A DNA stretch of 48,579 nucleotides from an uncultured Deferribacteres bacterium (GTDB lineage: Bacteria > Zhuqueibacterota > JdFR-76 > DREG01). The DNA is taken from contig CAJVYQ010000036.1 in NCBI GenBank assembly GCA_913009825.1, positions 1 to 48,579 on the forward strand, given 5' to 3'. Positions 27,103 to 36,443 of the stretch are shown piece after piece (position 1 is the stretch's first letter; each line of letters starts with the position of its first letter). A program made the translations under genes and the position numbers. The notes under the pieces were generated by a model that did no database searches, was not told the origin of the DNA, and saw only the letters and a list, made by a program, of their open reading frames with translations.

Positions 27103-27323
27103 AGCGCCTCCTGTTATTTGTTGATTTATTTACCGGACACACTATGTATGACGATCGATCAGCATATTTTGTTTTACAAATTTCAGCCCGCTGAACTTTT
27201 GAAACAGACAAACTTAATTTCCATTTATATAAGGTTAAATTTTGGCAACACTCTAGTTCTTTGAAAAACAGGTAGTTTTTTATCAGTATATGATTTATTC
27301 CCACAACGATATCTGCCATTAAC

Positions 27324-27446
27324 ATGTCATTTCGAGCAAAATCCCGATGGTTTTTACCGGGACGAAGAGGGAAATCTCTATCCCCAATAACAGAAAAGAG
27401 GTACGAGATTCCTCACTCCGCTTCAGGCGGAGATTCGGAATAACAT
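27324..27446. repeat. Imperfect palindromic repeat, ATGTCATTTCGAGC type
   Basis: The left arm begins ATGTCATTTCGAG and reaches GGGAAATCTCT; the right arm runs GAGATTCCTCACTCC to CGGAATAACAT, its rough inverted complement. This 'GTCATTCCGAGC ... GAGGAATCTC' layout is a familiar dispersed element in FCB and other genomes. It fills the gap between the SpoU methyltransferase gene and the PDZ gene (27103-27492); nothing else is recognised there. Confidence 0.7.
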
Positions 27447-27492
27447 CGCTGAAACTTATTTGAATATTTGAAGGGCAGAGTTTTTCAAAGAA

Positions 27493-28059
27493 CTAAAATG
27501 TTACAATTTTTACCATTTCCCCCGCTCCGGTTTTTCCCCAAAAATCGATCACATGAAACAGGACAACGCCGAAAGCTACGGCAACATTCAGAGACTGCTT
27601 AATCCCGTGCATGGGGATTTCAATGGCCGCGTCCGCCAGGGCAACGACTTCATCGGAAACTCCTTCTACCTCGTTGCCCACCACCAAACAGAGCGGTGAA
27701 GGATAATAAAATTCCGTGTAAGACACACTTTCATCCGTATGTTCCAAAAGAACAATGGGGATATGCTGAGCTTTTATTTTTCGGATTGCCTCAACCGTAT
27801 TACGGTGATACTCCCAGGGAACGGATTTTTCCGCGCCCAGCGCTGTTTTACTGATTTCATTGCGCGGCGGTTGGCCGGTGTAACCGCACAGAAACAGTTT
27901 GGCTACCCGTCCGGTATCGCAGGTGCGAAACACAGACCCCACATTGTAAAGACTGCGGATATTCTCCGCAACCACGTAAATCGGAAAACGGCCTTCCTTT
28001 TCGATTGTCTCCACATCGGGTCTTTTGCTGAAAATTTCCTGGTAACTGAGTTTGCGCAT
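27493..28059 (-). CDS. SpoU/TrmH-family RNA 2'-O-methyltransferase
   Basis: 188 residues from ATG 28059. All three SPOUT (SpoU) motifs are visible: ENIRSLYNVGSVFRT (motif 1, about 33-47), LVVGNEVEGVS (motif 2) and IPMHGIKQSLNVAVAFGV (motif 3, the trefoil-knot AdoMet site). The protein is short and lacks the N-terminal L30e-like substrate domain, like TrmL-type enzymes. It would methylate a ribose in tRNA or rRNA in the cytoplasm. The exact nucleotide cannot be told. It lies 34 bases downstream of the antiporter pair's end on the same strand. Confidence 0.9.
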   Translation of the reverse strand: MRKLSYQEIFSKRPDVETIEKEGRFPIYVVAENIRSLYNVGSVFRTCDTGRVAKLFLCGYTGQPPRNEISKTALGAEKSVPWEYHRNTVEAIRKIKAQHIPIVLLEHTDESVSYTEFYYPSPLCLVVGNEVEGVSDEVVALADAAIEIPMHGIKQSLNVAVAFGVVLFHVIDFWGKTGAGEMVKIVTF

Positions 28060-28092
28060 AATCAATTTTATTTTTTAGTCATTCACCGTTCT

Positions 28093-29400
28093 TTAAAATC
28101 TTTCTTTTCGAACCGTTTTACGGCCTATCTCATCTGCTTTCTGCAAGCCGATTCTAAAAATAACCGGACCGATGATCTGATTGATGACGATGGTGGAGAC
28201 GATCACCGTTTTCAGAAACGGGCCAAAAGAATCGGCGAAAAGATTACCCACCAAAATAGCCAATCCCAGAGTAATTCCGGCCTGGCCGATAAAACCGGTC
28301 CAAACAAATTTTTGCACATATTTTTCATCACCCGCAAGTTTACTCCCCCGGTAACTGCCGTACCAGGTTGCCAACATTCTCAGCAGCACAACAACCATGG
28401 CAAGTTGCCAGAATTGCTGTAGAATTTCCAGATCCAACGAAGCTCCGGCGATGGAGAAAAAGATGACATACACCGGCAGAGAGCTCTCTTCGATAGAACG
28501 GATCAGTTCATCCCCGAAAGAGGAAATATTTTCCACGATAAATCCGGCGGCAACACAGAGCAAAACCAATTCAAAATGAAAAGTTTCGGCCAGTGCGCTC
28601 ATGGCAAATACGATGCCCAGGATGAAAATAGGCGTATCCTGATTGACATATTTCAAAAAGAGAGTGATCAAAAAACCAACCCCAACACCCAATCCGATGG
28701 AAATCAAAATATTAATAAAAAGGAGAGAGATCTCACCGGACCCGCCGGCGACTTCGGCGGGAAGAAACATTTTACTGAACGCAATAACTCCGGTAATCAG
28801 AACGAGGACGATGACATCCTTGGCAACGGTGATACCGATCACCCGTTGTGTTATGGGACCGTCGGCTTTGGTTTCGGTAATGACGGCGATTGCCGTTGCC
28901 GGAGAGTTGGCCACAGCACTGGTGGCGATGAATAGAATCATGGCGAAAACCGCTCCGGTAGTGTATTCCACAGGAAAACCAAGCAGATTCCGCAATAAAT
29001 ACAGGCCGGCACCAACGGCAAAATAGACAAGCAACAACTGAAATAGAATGATGAAAGAGATGCTTTTCAACTGGGATTTCAGTACGGATAATTTCAACTC
29101 TCCGCCGGCAGTAAGCGCAATTATGCCCAGCGCTATCTGGTCGATCAGGTGCAATTTTTGAATAACGGGTTGGGTCATAAGCGCAGATAACTGAGGCCCG
29201 GCGGCAATCCCCGCCAGCAAGTAACCGGTAATCATGGGCAAACCGATTTTCACTACCAGTTTACCGATCAAAAAACTGAACAGGATGATAAAACCGAGCG
29301 AATAGACCAGATCCGATCCTTCCACAAAAATGAAGGTATCCGAGCTGAACCGAAGCAGAGCCGTAACCGCCACAAGGAAAACGAGTAAAATCCATTTCAT
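28093..29400 (-). CDS. CPA-family cation:proton antiporter (second of a coupled pair)
   Basis: 435 residues from ATG 29400; the start is set by an ATGA overlap with the stop of the preceding antiporter gene. The frame is open further upstream, but that segment overlaps the neighbour's coding sequence. About 12-13 membrane segments are seen. Helix 5-like segment NSPATAIAVITE and helix 6-like segment ITVAKDVIVLVL carry the conserved SPATA unwound region and an acidic ion-binding Asp. This is the monovalent cation:proton antiporter layout, probably Na+ or K+ for H+ at the inner membrane. No RCK/TrkA-N domain is attached. Confidence 0.88.
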   Translation of the reverse strand: MKWILLVFLVAVTALLRFSSDTFIFVEGSDLVYSLGFIILFSFLIGKLVVKIGLPMITGYLLAGIAAGPQLSALMTQPVIQKLHLIDQIALGIIALTAGGELKLSVLKSQLKSISFIILFQLLLVYFAVGAGLYLLRNLLGFPVEYTTGAVFAMILFIATSAVANSPATAIAVITETKADGPITQRVIGITVAKDVIVLVLITGVIAFSKMFLPAEVAGGSGEISLLFINILISIGLGVGVGFLITLFLKYVNQDTPIFILGIVFAMSALAETFHFELVLLCVAAGFIVENISSFGDELIRSIEESSLPVYVIFFSIAGASLDLEILQQFWQLAMVVVLLRMLATWYGSYRGSKLAGDEKYVQKFVWTGFIGQAGITLGLAILVGNLFADSFGPFLKTVIVSTIVINQIIGPVIFRIGLQKADEIGRKTVRKERF

Positions 29401-30596
29401 TTCAAACGCAGCCTCGGTAAAAGTTGCCGCAACAGAACCGGTGCAGCTACCTGGTTTAACAGTACCATCAGGATCATCAAATTTAACAGCCAACCGGAAA
29501 ACTGACCCGGCCGCATCAGATAAAATTCCAACGTAATCGCCAGAGCCAGACCGGCAACGGAAGAGAGCCCCAGGCCGGCAGCCGGGTGTTCCTTTTTATA
29601 CCCTTCAATGATTCTGGTTGCACAATAGGTGGAAAGAAACTTGGCGGCGATTCTGAATAATACAAAAAGCGGCGCAATGAACAGTAGCTGCCAATTTTGG
29701 AAATTCCACAGCGCACCGGCAAAGATGAGAAAAACGATGTAAAACTGTTTCTCCGTGCTGGCAAGAATCTGATTGACCCGCACTTGCATGTTGGAGAGAT
29801 TGGCCATGACAAAACCGATCACAAAAGAAACGAACAGGGCGGAAAGGTTCAAATAATAGGACATGCCGCCGGTAAAAATCACAATGCCCATGATGATCAG
29901 CACAGTCTCAAAATCGCTGTTCGTTTCGCGCATGATCAGATGAAAGAAAAGACCGCCCAGTCCGGCCAATAAAAGAGTAATCACGAACCAGTGAATACCG
30001 GTCAGGTAAAAGTTAAATAATAGCAGAGGTTCATGGATCATACTATAAATAAATCCCAGCAGAAGGATGCCGATAAAACCTTCCACAGAACTAAGAAAAC
30101 GAAGGATAAATGTGAAGCGGTTGGGAATGTGCAGTATATGAGCCATCAGGGACAGAACCGTGGGTGATGTGGCCATCATTGCGGCAATTAAAATTCCCAA
30201 ATTGGCGAAGCCCATATTTTTCAATTCCCCTGGAAAAAATTTGGCGGCACCCCAAATGAAAAAAGCAGAAATGATCAGAAAAAACAAATTTTGAACCGTT
30301 AGCAATTGGTACAACGACAATGGAAAACGGCGTAAATTCCGTATGGAAAGTTGATTGCCCAACAGCAAACCCAGCCAGCCGATACCGACAACGATGACCG
30401 GGGAAAATTCATGGATGATTTCACGGTTCAGAATATTGAAAACAGAAGGGCCCAACAAATATCCGATAAGAATATACTCGCCGCCCAGTAAAAACAGGTG
30501 CAGAGTTTCTCCTGTCAGTTTGAACCTTGTGAAAATTACCCGGGAGCCAATATACCCGCCGGCAAGAATAATAGCAAAAAGATAAGTTGAATTCAT
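29397..30596 (-). CDS. CPA-family antiporter-like membrane protein (first of a coupled pair)
   Basis: 399 residues from ATG 30596 (MNSTYLFAII); an in-frame codon at 30647 adds 17 polar residues and is less likely. About 12 membrane segments. It has the TSPTVLSLM region typical of sodium/proton exchangers. Where the partner has AKD, this one has SSVEG, so Glu replaces the usual Asp. Its stop overlaps the next antiporter's ATG by 4 bases (ATGA), implying coupled translation and perhaps a two-subunit transporter. The two proteins are different in sequence, so this is not a recent duplication. Function as an antiporter subunit is inferred. Confidence 0.82.
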   Translation of the reverse strand: MNSTYLFAIILAGGYIGSRVIFTRFKLTGETLHLFLLGGEYILIGYLLGPSVFNILNREIIHEFSPVIVVGIGWLGLLLGNQLSIRNLRRFPLSLYQLLTVQNLFFLIISAFFIWGAAKFFPGELKNMGFANLGILIAAMMATSPTVLSLMAHILHIPNRFTFILRFLSSVEGFIGILLLGFIYSMIHEPLLLFNFYLTGIHWFVITLLLAGLGGLFFHLIMRETNSDFETVLIIMGIVIFTGGMSYYLNLSALFVSFVIGFVMANLSNMQVRVNQILASTEKQFYIVFLIFAGALWNFQNWQLLFIAPLFVLFRIAAKFLSTYCATRIIEGYKKEHPAAGLGLSSVAGLALAITLEFYLMRPGQFSGWLLNLMILMVLLNQVAAPVLLRQLLPRLRLK

Positions 30597-30677
30597 AATT
30601 TCATACTTGTTTTTCTGTATTTTGGCAAAAATGTCGAAACTATTCAAGTGAGATCAATTTGAGATAAGAGTTGTTTT

Positions 30678-30743
30678 ACACCCCCCGTACCCCCCTCAAT
30701 GGGGGACTATATAATCCCCCCTTGAGGGGGGTACAGGAGGTGT
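30678..30743. repeat. C-rich palindromic element, intact copy
   Basis: ACACCCCCCGTACCCCCC...GGGGG and CCCCC...GGGGGGTACAGGAGGTGT pair as a 66-base near-perfect palindrome around a short AT loop. A second, interrupted copy is at 32323-32556. It lies between rlmD's 3' end and the antiporter gene's 5' side. Confidence 0.75.
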
Positions 30744-30835
30744 TTCTTCAATCGACCCGAATAGTTTTACAAAATGTCATTATGTGCACACAGCGAAGGG
30801 TCTAATTTCCCTCACAGGGGACACCAACCGCCCCA

Positions 30836-32239
30836 TTATCGCCTTTCCAGTTTTGCTATCAACTCCACATGGTAAGTGTGCGGAAACATATCCACCGGCT
30901 GCACCTGCTGCAGTTTGTACTTGTTTTGGCACAACACCTGCGCATCACGGGCAAATGTGGCCGGATTACAGGAAATATAGATGATCCTTTCAGGCTGAAG
31001 TTCCAAAATGCCTTGCAGACTTTTGGGATGGACCCCTGCCCTGGGCGGATCCAAAACCAGCACATCGGGTTGTCCGTAATTATTGGTAATGGTTTTGATC
31101 TCACGAAATTCATCCCGGACGTCGCTCAGCACAAAAGTGCAGTTGTTAACGCCGTTTTTCTCTGCATTATTACGCGCGTCTTTTACGGCCGATTCAATCA
31201 CTTCTACGCCAACCACACACCGGGTATAATCAGACAGAAACAGCGAGATGGTTCCGGTCCCGGCATAGAGATCGTACACAATTTCCTCCCCGGTCAGACC
31301 TGCGAATTCCAGCGCTTTTTGGTAAAGCCGCTCTGCCTGTCCGGGATTGGTTTGAAAAAACGAATTGGCACTGATTTCAAAAACGTGGTCACCGATTTTC
31401 TCTCTGATAACCGGCTTCCCGGCTAATAAGTATTCTTCTTCACCGAAAGCAGAACCACCTTTGGATTTGGTTACATTGTTGACAACGCCGGTAAGTTCCG
31501 GGAGCTGCTCCAGAAGAGCTCTGGCCAGCCGCTGTAAAAGCGGTGCATTGTGATCAAAAGTTACAATATTCACCATGGTCTCACCGGTTTTTTTGCCTTC
31601 CCGAATTACCAGATAACGCCAGAATCCTTCGTGACGGCGTGTATCCCAGACAGGCAAACCGCTTTCCCGGGCAAAATTTTTGACAATTCGCAAAACGCTG
31701 TTACTTATTTCAGACTGCAGCCAGCAGGTATCTACATCCAACACTTTATCGTACCGCCCCGGGATATGCAAACCCAGCGCAAAATCTTTCGGTTTCTCCA
31801 GCGGTTCCGGTTCATCCGAAAGGAGCCAGCGCTGTGCGGAAAAAGAAAATTCCATTTTATTGCGGTAATGGAAAATTTCGATGGACGTCATAATCGGCAG
31901 AACCCGAACATCCCCGAATCCACCCAGGCGCCGCAACGTTTCCGCAACAATACGATGTTTCAGCTCCAATTGATAGTCATACGCCACGTCCTGCCATTTA
32001 CAGCCGCCGCAAACCGGAAAATGAGCGCAGGGAAAATCGCAGCGATGAGGTGATTTTTCCCGGAATGAAATCACTCTTGCCCGGGCAAAATCTTTCTTCT
32101 TTTTAATGATCCGCGCTTCCACAACCTCGCCCGGCAGCGCGCCCGGCACAAATACTATTCTGCCATCCGTACGCGCCAGACCTTCGGAACCGAACGTCAC
32201 ATCTTCTATTTTCAGGAAAACAAGATCGCCTTTTTTCAT
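30836..32239 (-). CDS. rlmD: 23S rRNA (uracil-C5)-methyltransferase, RlmD/RumA type
   Basis: 467 residues from ATG 32239, with AGGTTACCG upstream. An N-terminal TRAM domain (about 1-60) is followed by the iron-sulfur cysteine set CDFPCAHFPVCGGCKWQ (about 67-83), the AdoMet-binding motif YDLYAGTGTISLFLS, LVLDPPRAGVHPK and the catalytic-cysteine motif SCNPATFARD. These make it a RumA/RlmCD/TrmA-family enzyme methylating C5 of a uridine, most likely in 23S rRNA; the [4Fe-4S] cysteines favour RlmD-like over TrmA. In this phylum the same family can have another target, so the site is probable only. Confidence 0.88.
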   Translation of the reverse strand: MKKGDLVFLKIEDVTFGSEGLARTDGRIVFVPGALPGEVVEARIIKKKKDFARARVISFREKSPHRCDFPCAHFPVCGGCKWQDVAYDYQLELKHRIVAETLRRLGGFGDVRVLPIMTSIEIFHYRNKMEFSFSAQRWLLSDEPEPLEKPKDFALGLHIPGRYDKVLDVDTCWLQSEISNSVLRIVKNFARESGLPVWDTRRHEGFWRYLVIREGKKTGETMVNIVTFDHNAPLLQRLARALLEQLPELTGVVNNVTKSKGGSAFGEEEYLLAGKPVIREKIGDHVFEISANSFFQTNPGQAERLYQKALEFAGLTGEEIVYDLYAGTGTISLFLSDYTRCVVGVEVIESAVKDARNNAEKNGVNNCTFVLSDVRDEFREIKTITNNYGQPDVLVLDPPRAGVHPKSLQGILELQPERIIYISCNPATFARDAQVLCQNKYKLQQVQPVDMFPHTYHVELIAKLERR

Positions 32240-32264
32240 CGGTAACCTGATATGGTTAGCGCCT

Positions 32265-32297
32265 AAACCTGCCGGGTTTTCAAAACCTGGAAGGTTT
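32265..32297. repeat. Family B palindrome, copy 2
   Basis: AAACCTGCCGGGTTTT and AAAACCTGGAAGGTTT form a 33-base imperfect palindrome in the rlmD upstream region, the same length and pattern as 17660-17692. Confidence 0.65.
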
Positions 32298-32322
32298 CTA
32301 TTTATTTAATTAGTTTTGTTTA

Positions 32323-32556
32323 ACACCCCCCGTACCCCCCTCAATGTTGTTGACTTTAGGAATTTCTGACGTCCGCCCCGCGATAAATCACGAGGCTAAG
32401 ATTAGCAAGCGCCATAAATGACGCTCAAGGGACAGGAAGATTGTCCGCCTCAGGAGGATCCTTTCCATTGTTAGTCCCGTGGTTCACCACGGGGCGGTAT
32501 TTTTTCCCTTAAGTCAACAACATTGCCGTATCCCCCTTGAGGGGGGTACGAGGGAT
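32323..32556. mobile_element. C-rich palindrome interrupted by a second palindromic element
   Basis: The outer arms (ACACCCCCCGTACCCCCC, 32323-32340, and CCCCCTTGAGGGGGGTAC, 32532-32549) match the intact element at 30678. The loop is replaced by a 184-bp inner element, 32342-32525, with perfect 15-bp terminal inverted repeats CAATGTTGTTGACTT / AAGTCAACAACATTG. The inner element has its own hairpins near each end (CCGCCCCGCGATAAATCACG near 32373; CCGTGGTTCACCACGG near 32477-32492). No transposase is encoded, so both layers look non-autonomous. Confidence 0.7.
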
Positions 32557-32761
32557 TTTACCTTCATTTACCTATTATAGATACAAAATTAAATATATTC
32601 ACTTTTGCCATAAGAAAAAACCTTTTTTTCAACTTCTCATTATTCTGCCTGACCATAAAACATCAGGAGCTTATTCCCCGTAAATCAATCTGATTTTATA
32701 AACCACTTCATCACTACATCCCACCCCGCAATTTTTCTCATTGTTTTCACACGGAGGATTT

Positions 32762-34084
32762 ATGAATAAATCTGTTTTCTTGCTGCTACTATTGACCGGT
32801 GCGGTTTCCGCTTTTTCACAAGACGAAAAAATATTACGCCTGAAAAAAACTCCAAATAAAATTATCGTGGACGGCGTGATGGAACCGGCCTGGAATACGG
32901 CGGATTCTGTAGCGGATTTCACCCAGCTCCGGCCCTACTACGGAAAACAGCCCACACACAGAACGGTTGCCAGAGTACTCTCCTCTGAATCATCTCTCTT
33001 TTGCCTGATCACCTGTTACGAACCGAAGGATAAAATTCAACAGACTACCGGCAAACTGGACGACAGCGGCGGCGATGTGGTTTCCATTATGCTGGATACG
33101 TTTGACGACAAACGTACCGCATACAAATTTGCCGTCATCGCCACAGGCGTTAGAAGCGACGCCAGGATGCTGGACGACGCCCGCAACCGGGATTATTCCT
33201 GGGACGGAATCTGGTTTGCCCGGACCAAAATATATGATTGGGGCTACCGCGTTGAAATGGAAATCCCCAACAAATCCATTCAATACGATGAAAAGCTGCA
33301 ATACTGGGGACTGGATTTCGACCGCTGGATTCCCTATTGCACCGAAGATATTTACTGGGCAAAATATCTGGAAAACGAGGGCCGGCGAATTTCGAAATTC
33401 GGCCGGCTTGTGTTTGAAAACATGCGCCCCACGGTGAAAGGACTACATCTGGAAATTTATCCCGTGGGGATTTCCAAACTAGCCTATCTGCACGATCATA
33501 AATACAAAGGAGAACCGGAGGCAGGTATCGATCTGTTTTACAATCCTTCTCCAAAATTAACCATCCAGTTTACCGCCAATCCGGATTTTGCTCAGATTGA
33601 AGCCAATCCGTTTCAATTCAATATTTCACGCTACGAAAGCTATTACAGTGAAAGAAGACCCTTTTTTATCGAGGGAAACGAAATTTTCATGGCCCCGGGG
33701 AAACAGCAACGCACCGGATTCTATAAACCGCTGTAACTATTTTATTCCCGCCGCATCGGCAGGAAATTACCGGACGGCAGCGAAGTGCCTTTGCTTGCCG
33801 GGACAAAGGCTTTCGGCAGAATCGATGACTGGGAATACAGCGGTTTTATGGCGGTAACCGGCGAAAGGAAGTACAATTTCTACGGAGAAAAACAGATGGA
33901 ACAGGGCATTTTGGGATTTCTGTTTTCCTACAATTTTTCACCCAAAAGCCGGCTCTATTTTGCCGTCAATGAAATCCGCGACAGGAGCGACCAATATGAT
34001 TTAAGCGGTAATTTGCTGCCAAACCGGCTGCATGTTGTGGACCGGGTGAGTGTTTTTAAACTGAGATATCTGTACTATTTTTAA
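32762..34084 (+). pseudogene. Broken DUF5916 / CBM9-like outer-membrane protein gene
   Basis: ATG 32762 follows GGAGG and opens a signal peptide (FLLLLLTGAVSAFSQ). Residues about 25-200 are a CBM9-like beta-sandwich (IIVDGVMEPAWNTA, SWDGIWFARTKI), then the DUF5916 segment (YYSERRPFFIEGNEIF). The frame stops at TAA 33734-33736, then continues in the same frame with family-typical sequence (LFYSRRIGRKLPDGSEVPLL) to 34084. A CAA-to-TAA change would explain the stop. The rest is too short: a barrel of several hundred residues is expected, but the text jumps from about 33900 to what looks like the last strands (FSYNFSPKSRLYFAVNE, KLRYLYYF at the end). So a nonsense mutation and an internal deletion are both likely. 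The intact family is found at the cell surface of FCB bacteria; its substrate is unknown. Confidence 0.82.
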
Positions 34085-34095
34085 CCTTTGTACTT

Positions 34096-34118
34096 GGGCG
34101 GGAGTTGCATTCCTGCCC
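34096..34118. repeat. 3' palindrome, family A copy 4
   Basis: Arms GGGCGGGAGT and ATTCCTGCCC, 11 bases after the pseudogene stop. Same family as 9524, 12741 and 18499. Confidence 0.65.
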
Positions 34119-34459
34119 AGGCGGGAGATTTTTTATATGTTTCCCCAAAAAGCATCGGGACTTTCACACAGTCTGGCAAAATATCGGCTTCGCATTGAGT
34201 GTTAAGGGGATCTTCCCGACGATGGGAGCGGTTGGACCGGCCACCATGTGGATGCTGTATTTGCCGATGTGGGCGTTGCTTTGCCGGCAATATTAAATGC
34301 GACACGGGTACTAAGAAAATAGAATTCTTGCGTTTCATCTTTTGGCAGATTTCGTAATGGCCTTTCCAAAATTGAGTTTGCCATTATCAATTTTGATGTT
34401 GAATCCCCATCATGCTTTTACCGGTCTCGGTGCTTTCCTTTTTACCCTTAAAAATATAA

Positions 34460-34486
34460 GAGTCTGCCAAACACTCTGGCAGACTC
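34460..34486. repeat. Strong 10-bp-stem hairpin
   Basis: GAGTCTGCCA (34460-34469) and TGGCAGACTC (34477-34486) pair perfectly around AACACTC. It lies 3' of the surface-protein gene (minus strand), so it could act as its terminator, though no T-run follows. It may be a further dispersed palindrome family. Confidence 0.55.
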
Positions 34487-34599
34487 CGTGGGGTTGTTCG
34501 CAACAGGTCCTAAATCCGGTCGCAGTTGGAATTTTCCTAATCCGTTACCGTCACTTTGGATTCTTGTCCTCAACCCGATTTTTTCTGACGAACTCTTTT

Positions 34600-36246
34600 T
34601 TACTTCATCAGAGTCATTTTTTTGGTAAACCGGTGTGCCCCAATTTTCAATTGATAAATGTAGATACCGCTCGGCATATTGGCTGCGTTCCAAAGCGTTT
34701 TGTATGCCCCGGCATTCAGGCGTTCATTCACTAATTCCGCTACTTTCTGACCCATGAGGTTAAACACAGTCAATTCCGCGTGACCTCCGGCCGGCAATGC
34801 AAAGGAAATTTGAGTAACCGGATTAAAAGGATTTGGGTAATTCTGCTTTAACTCAAATGTGTGCGGAGCTGCCTCAGACAGGTTGTTTTCTTCCACAGCC
34901 GTGGTAGATTTTTTGAGGAAGCCCAGTTGAGAAAGTGCAGTCCAGTCTTCGGCCCAATCGAACGAGCCGAAAGCCCCCACGTAATTGACGGGGGTGAAAA
35001 ATCCGTCGTTCGGCACGGAGGTGTACCCCGTCCACAGAGGACTTCCGGCTTTGGGACGGGGGTCCAAATTCCCGTCGTTCGTACGGCTGATGCCTTCCAA
35101 TTGAGGATCCACAAACCGGTTGTTGTTCGCGGCATTTGTAATCGAAGTCCGCACAAAGTTCTGCGGAAACATCTGATCGGCCGCATCCCCGGCGCCAAAG
35201 CCGAACCAAATGTCGTTTTGGTAAACAATGTCACCCGCCTCTAAACGCGCCCGGCTGTCTTCGCCCGAGGCCAGGTCTTCGATGTTCAGCGCATCTCCGG
35301 CAAAATCCGTAAACAGGCTGTTGTAATATTTGCCGCCGGCATTGTCCCGCATGATGATGCCGTGATCATTGGCCGCATTACCGGAGTTTTTCCCCGATCC
35401 GATGTACGTGGCGTTGTAAATCCCGGGAATGGCATAGGGCTTACCGTCTTCCGGTACGGTCCCGCCGTCGTGCTCTCCCATGCGGTTTCCAAGTACATCC
35501 GACTGAATCACAAACCAGAACTGCCCCTTGCCCCGGAAACCTTCATCATAATCGAAGCCGTCGTCCGCATTGAAGGCACTGATCAGGTGTTTGGTCTGCA
35601 CCGTTCCGCCGAACCACTCGTATCCGTCATCCTTGTTATTCAACACCTCGATGTAGTCGATGATGGTTCCTCTTCCCACTGCCCCAAAGGTCAGCCCGTT
35701 GATCTCGTTACCGGCGCCGATGTCCGTTCCGCCGTAGCGAATCGACACGTATTTCATCACACCCGAATTGTCGTCGTCATCGGTACCGCCGTAGGCCCCG
35801 CGCGGCTCGGTCGAAGGAATTCCCTCGATCTGTCCCACACTTGCCGCCGTGTTAATTCGGGCACGCCCCAGCAGAATCACACCGCCCCACAACCCGCGGG
35901 CATCCAGCGGCATGTCATTGGGATCAGTCACATCATCCGCCAGCGCCGTGAAAATAATCGGATGATCCACCGTCCCTTCCGCAAAAATCTTCCCGCCCCG
36001 GGCAACAATCAGCGCACTCGCATTGGCGCCCTGACCCGGACTGCCCTTGACGATTGTTCCCGGCTCAATGGTCAATGTGGCCGTGCTGTCCACAAATACA
36101 AACCCATGCAGAATATACGTGTTGTCCGATGTCCACACGACATGATCGCCCGGCTGAATATCACTGTCGTGAATGTCGATGTTTGAGCCAAACGCCGGTG
36201 CAGGAAATAACAGTATCATAAGAATTGAAACCCATTTGCGAAACAT
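34600..36246 (-). CDS. Surface protein with T9SS tail, partner of the TonB receptor
   Basis: 548 residues from ATG 36246, preceded by GAGGAG; an earlier in-frame codon (36285) is rejected. A signal peptide (ILMILLFPAPAFGS) is followed by a long beta-rich body with Gly/Asp-rich segments (TIEPGTIVKGSPGQGANASA, GAYGGTDDDDNSGV, GGTVQTKHLISAFNADDGFD), consistent with a parallel beta-helix. The T9SS type A sorting domain covers about 460-548 (NYPNPFNPVTQ, PSGIYIYQL). It lies 211 bases behind the TonB receptor gene on the same strand, with a hairpin between them. Such pairs usually make a capture protein and its transporter. Because the receptor has PHO-box repeats upstream, a role in taking up a phosphorus compound is inferred. 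No catalytic motif was recognised. Confidence 0.82.
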   Translation of the reverse strand: MFRKWVSILMILLFPAPAFGSNIDIHDSDIQPGDHVVWTSDNTYILHGFVFVDSTATLTIEPGTIVKGSPGQGANASALIVARGGKIFAEGTVDHPIIFTALADDVTDPNDMPLDARGLWGGVILLGRARINTAASVGQIEGIPSTEPRGAYGGTDDDDNSGVMKYVSIRYGGTDIGAGNEINGLTFGAVGRGTIIDYIEVLNNKDDGYEWFGGTVQTKHLISAFNADDGFDYDEGFRGKGQFWFVIQSDVLGNRMGEHDGGTVPEDGKPYAIPGIYNATYIGSGKNSGNAANDHGIIMRDNAGGKYYNSLFTDFAGDALNIEDLASGEDSRARLEAGDIVYQNDIWFGFGAGDAADQMFPQNFVRTSITNAANNNRFVDPQLEGISRTNDGNLDPRPKAGSPLWTGYTSVPNDGFFTPVNYVGAFGSFDWAEDWTALSQLGFLKKSTTAVEENNLSEAAPHTFELKQNYPNPFNPVTQISFALPAGGHAELTVFNLMGQKVAELVNERLNAGAYKTLWNAANMPSGIYIYQLKIGAHRFTKKMTLMK

Positions 36247-36443
36247 ATTTTTCTCCTCAATTTTTGTAAATGGTCTTTTTCTCACTTATTCAAAGAATAA
36301 AATGAGAAGTAATTTTTTATTTAACACCTACATCTCCTCCGCAAAAAGACAAAACAGATCGTCACTATTTTTTTGCCTAGCTGCATTCAAAAGGTTGAAC
36401 TGCTTTTTGTCCAATCACCTCCTTTCTTTTCCCGCTGACTTCA

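Larger units (their letters stand above)
34085..34599. other. Non-coding remnant region between the DUF5916 pseudogene and the surface protein gene
   Basis: No frame shows a credible protein. It holds the family A palindrome (34096-34118) and a hairpin of GAGTCTGCCA / TGGCAGACTC (34460-34486) with a 7-base loop. Short stretches look like decayed coding sequence but match nothing I recognise. Confidence 0.5.

Noticed and set aside
26945-27325. 126-codon minus-strand ORF over the PDZ gene start
   Set aside because: It overlaps the strong AGGAGG-ATG start of the PDZ gene in another frame and has no domain; a shadow frame.
33734-33736. Programmed stop-codon readthrough in the DUF5916 gene
   Set aside because: The downstream part is also missing several hundred residues, which fits decay better than recoding.
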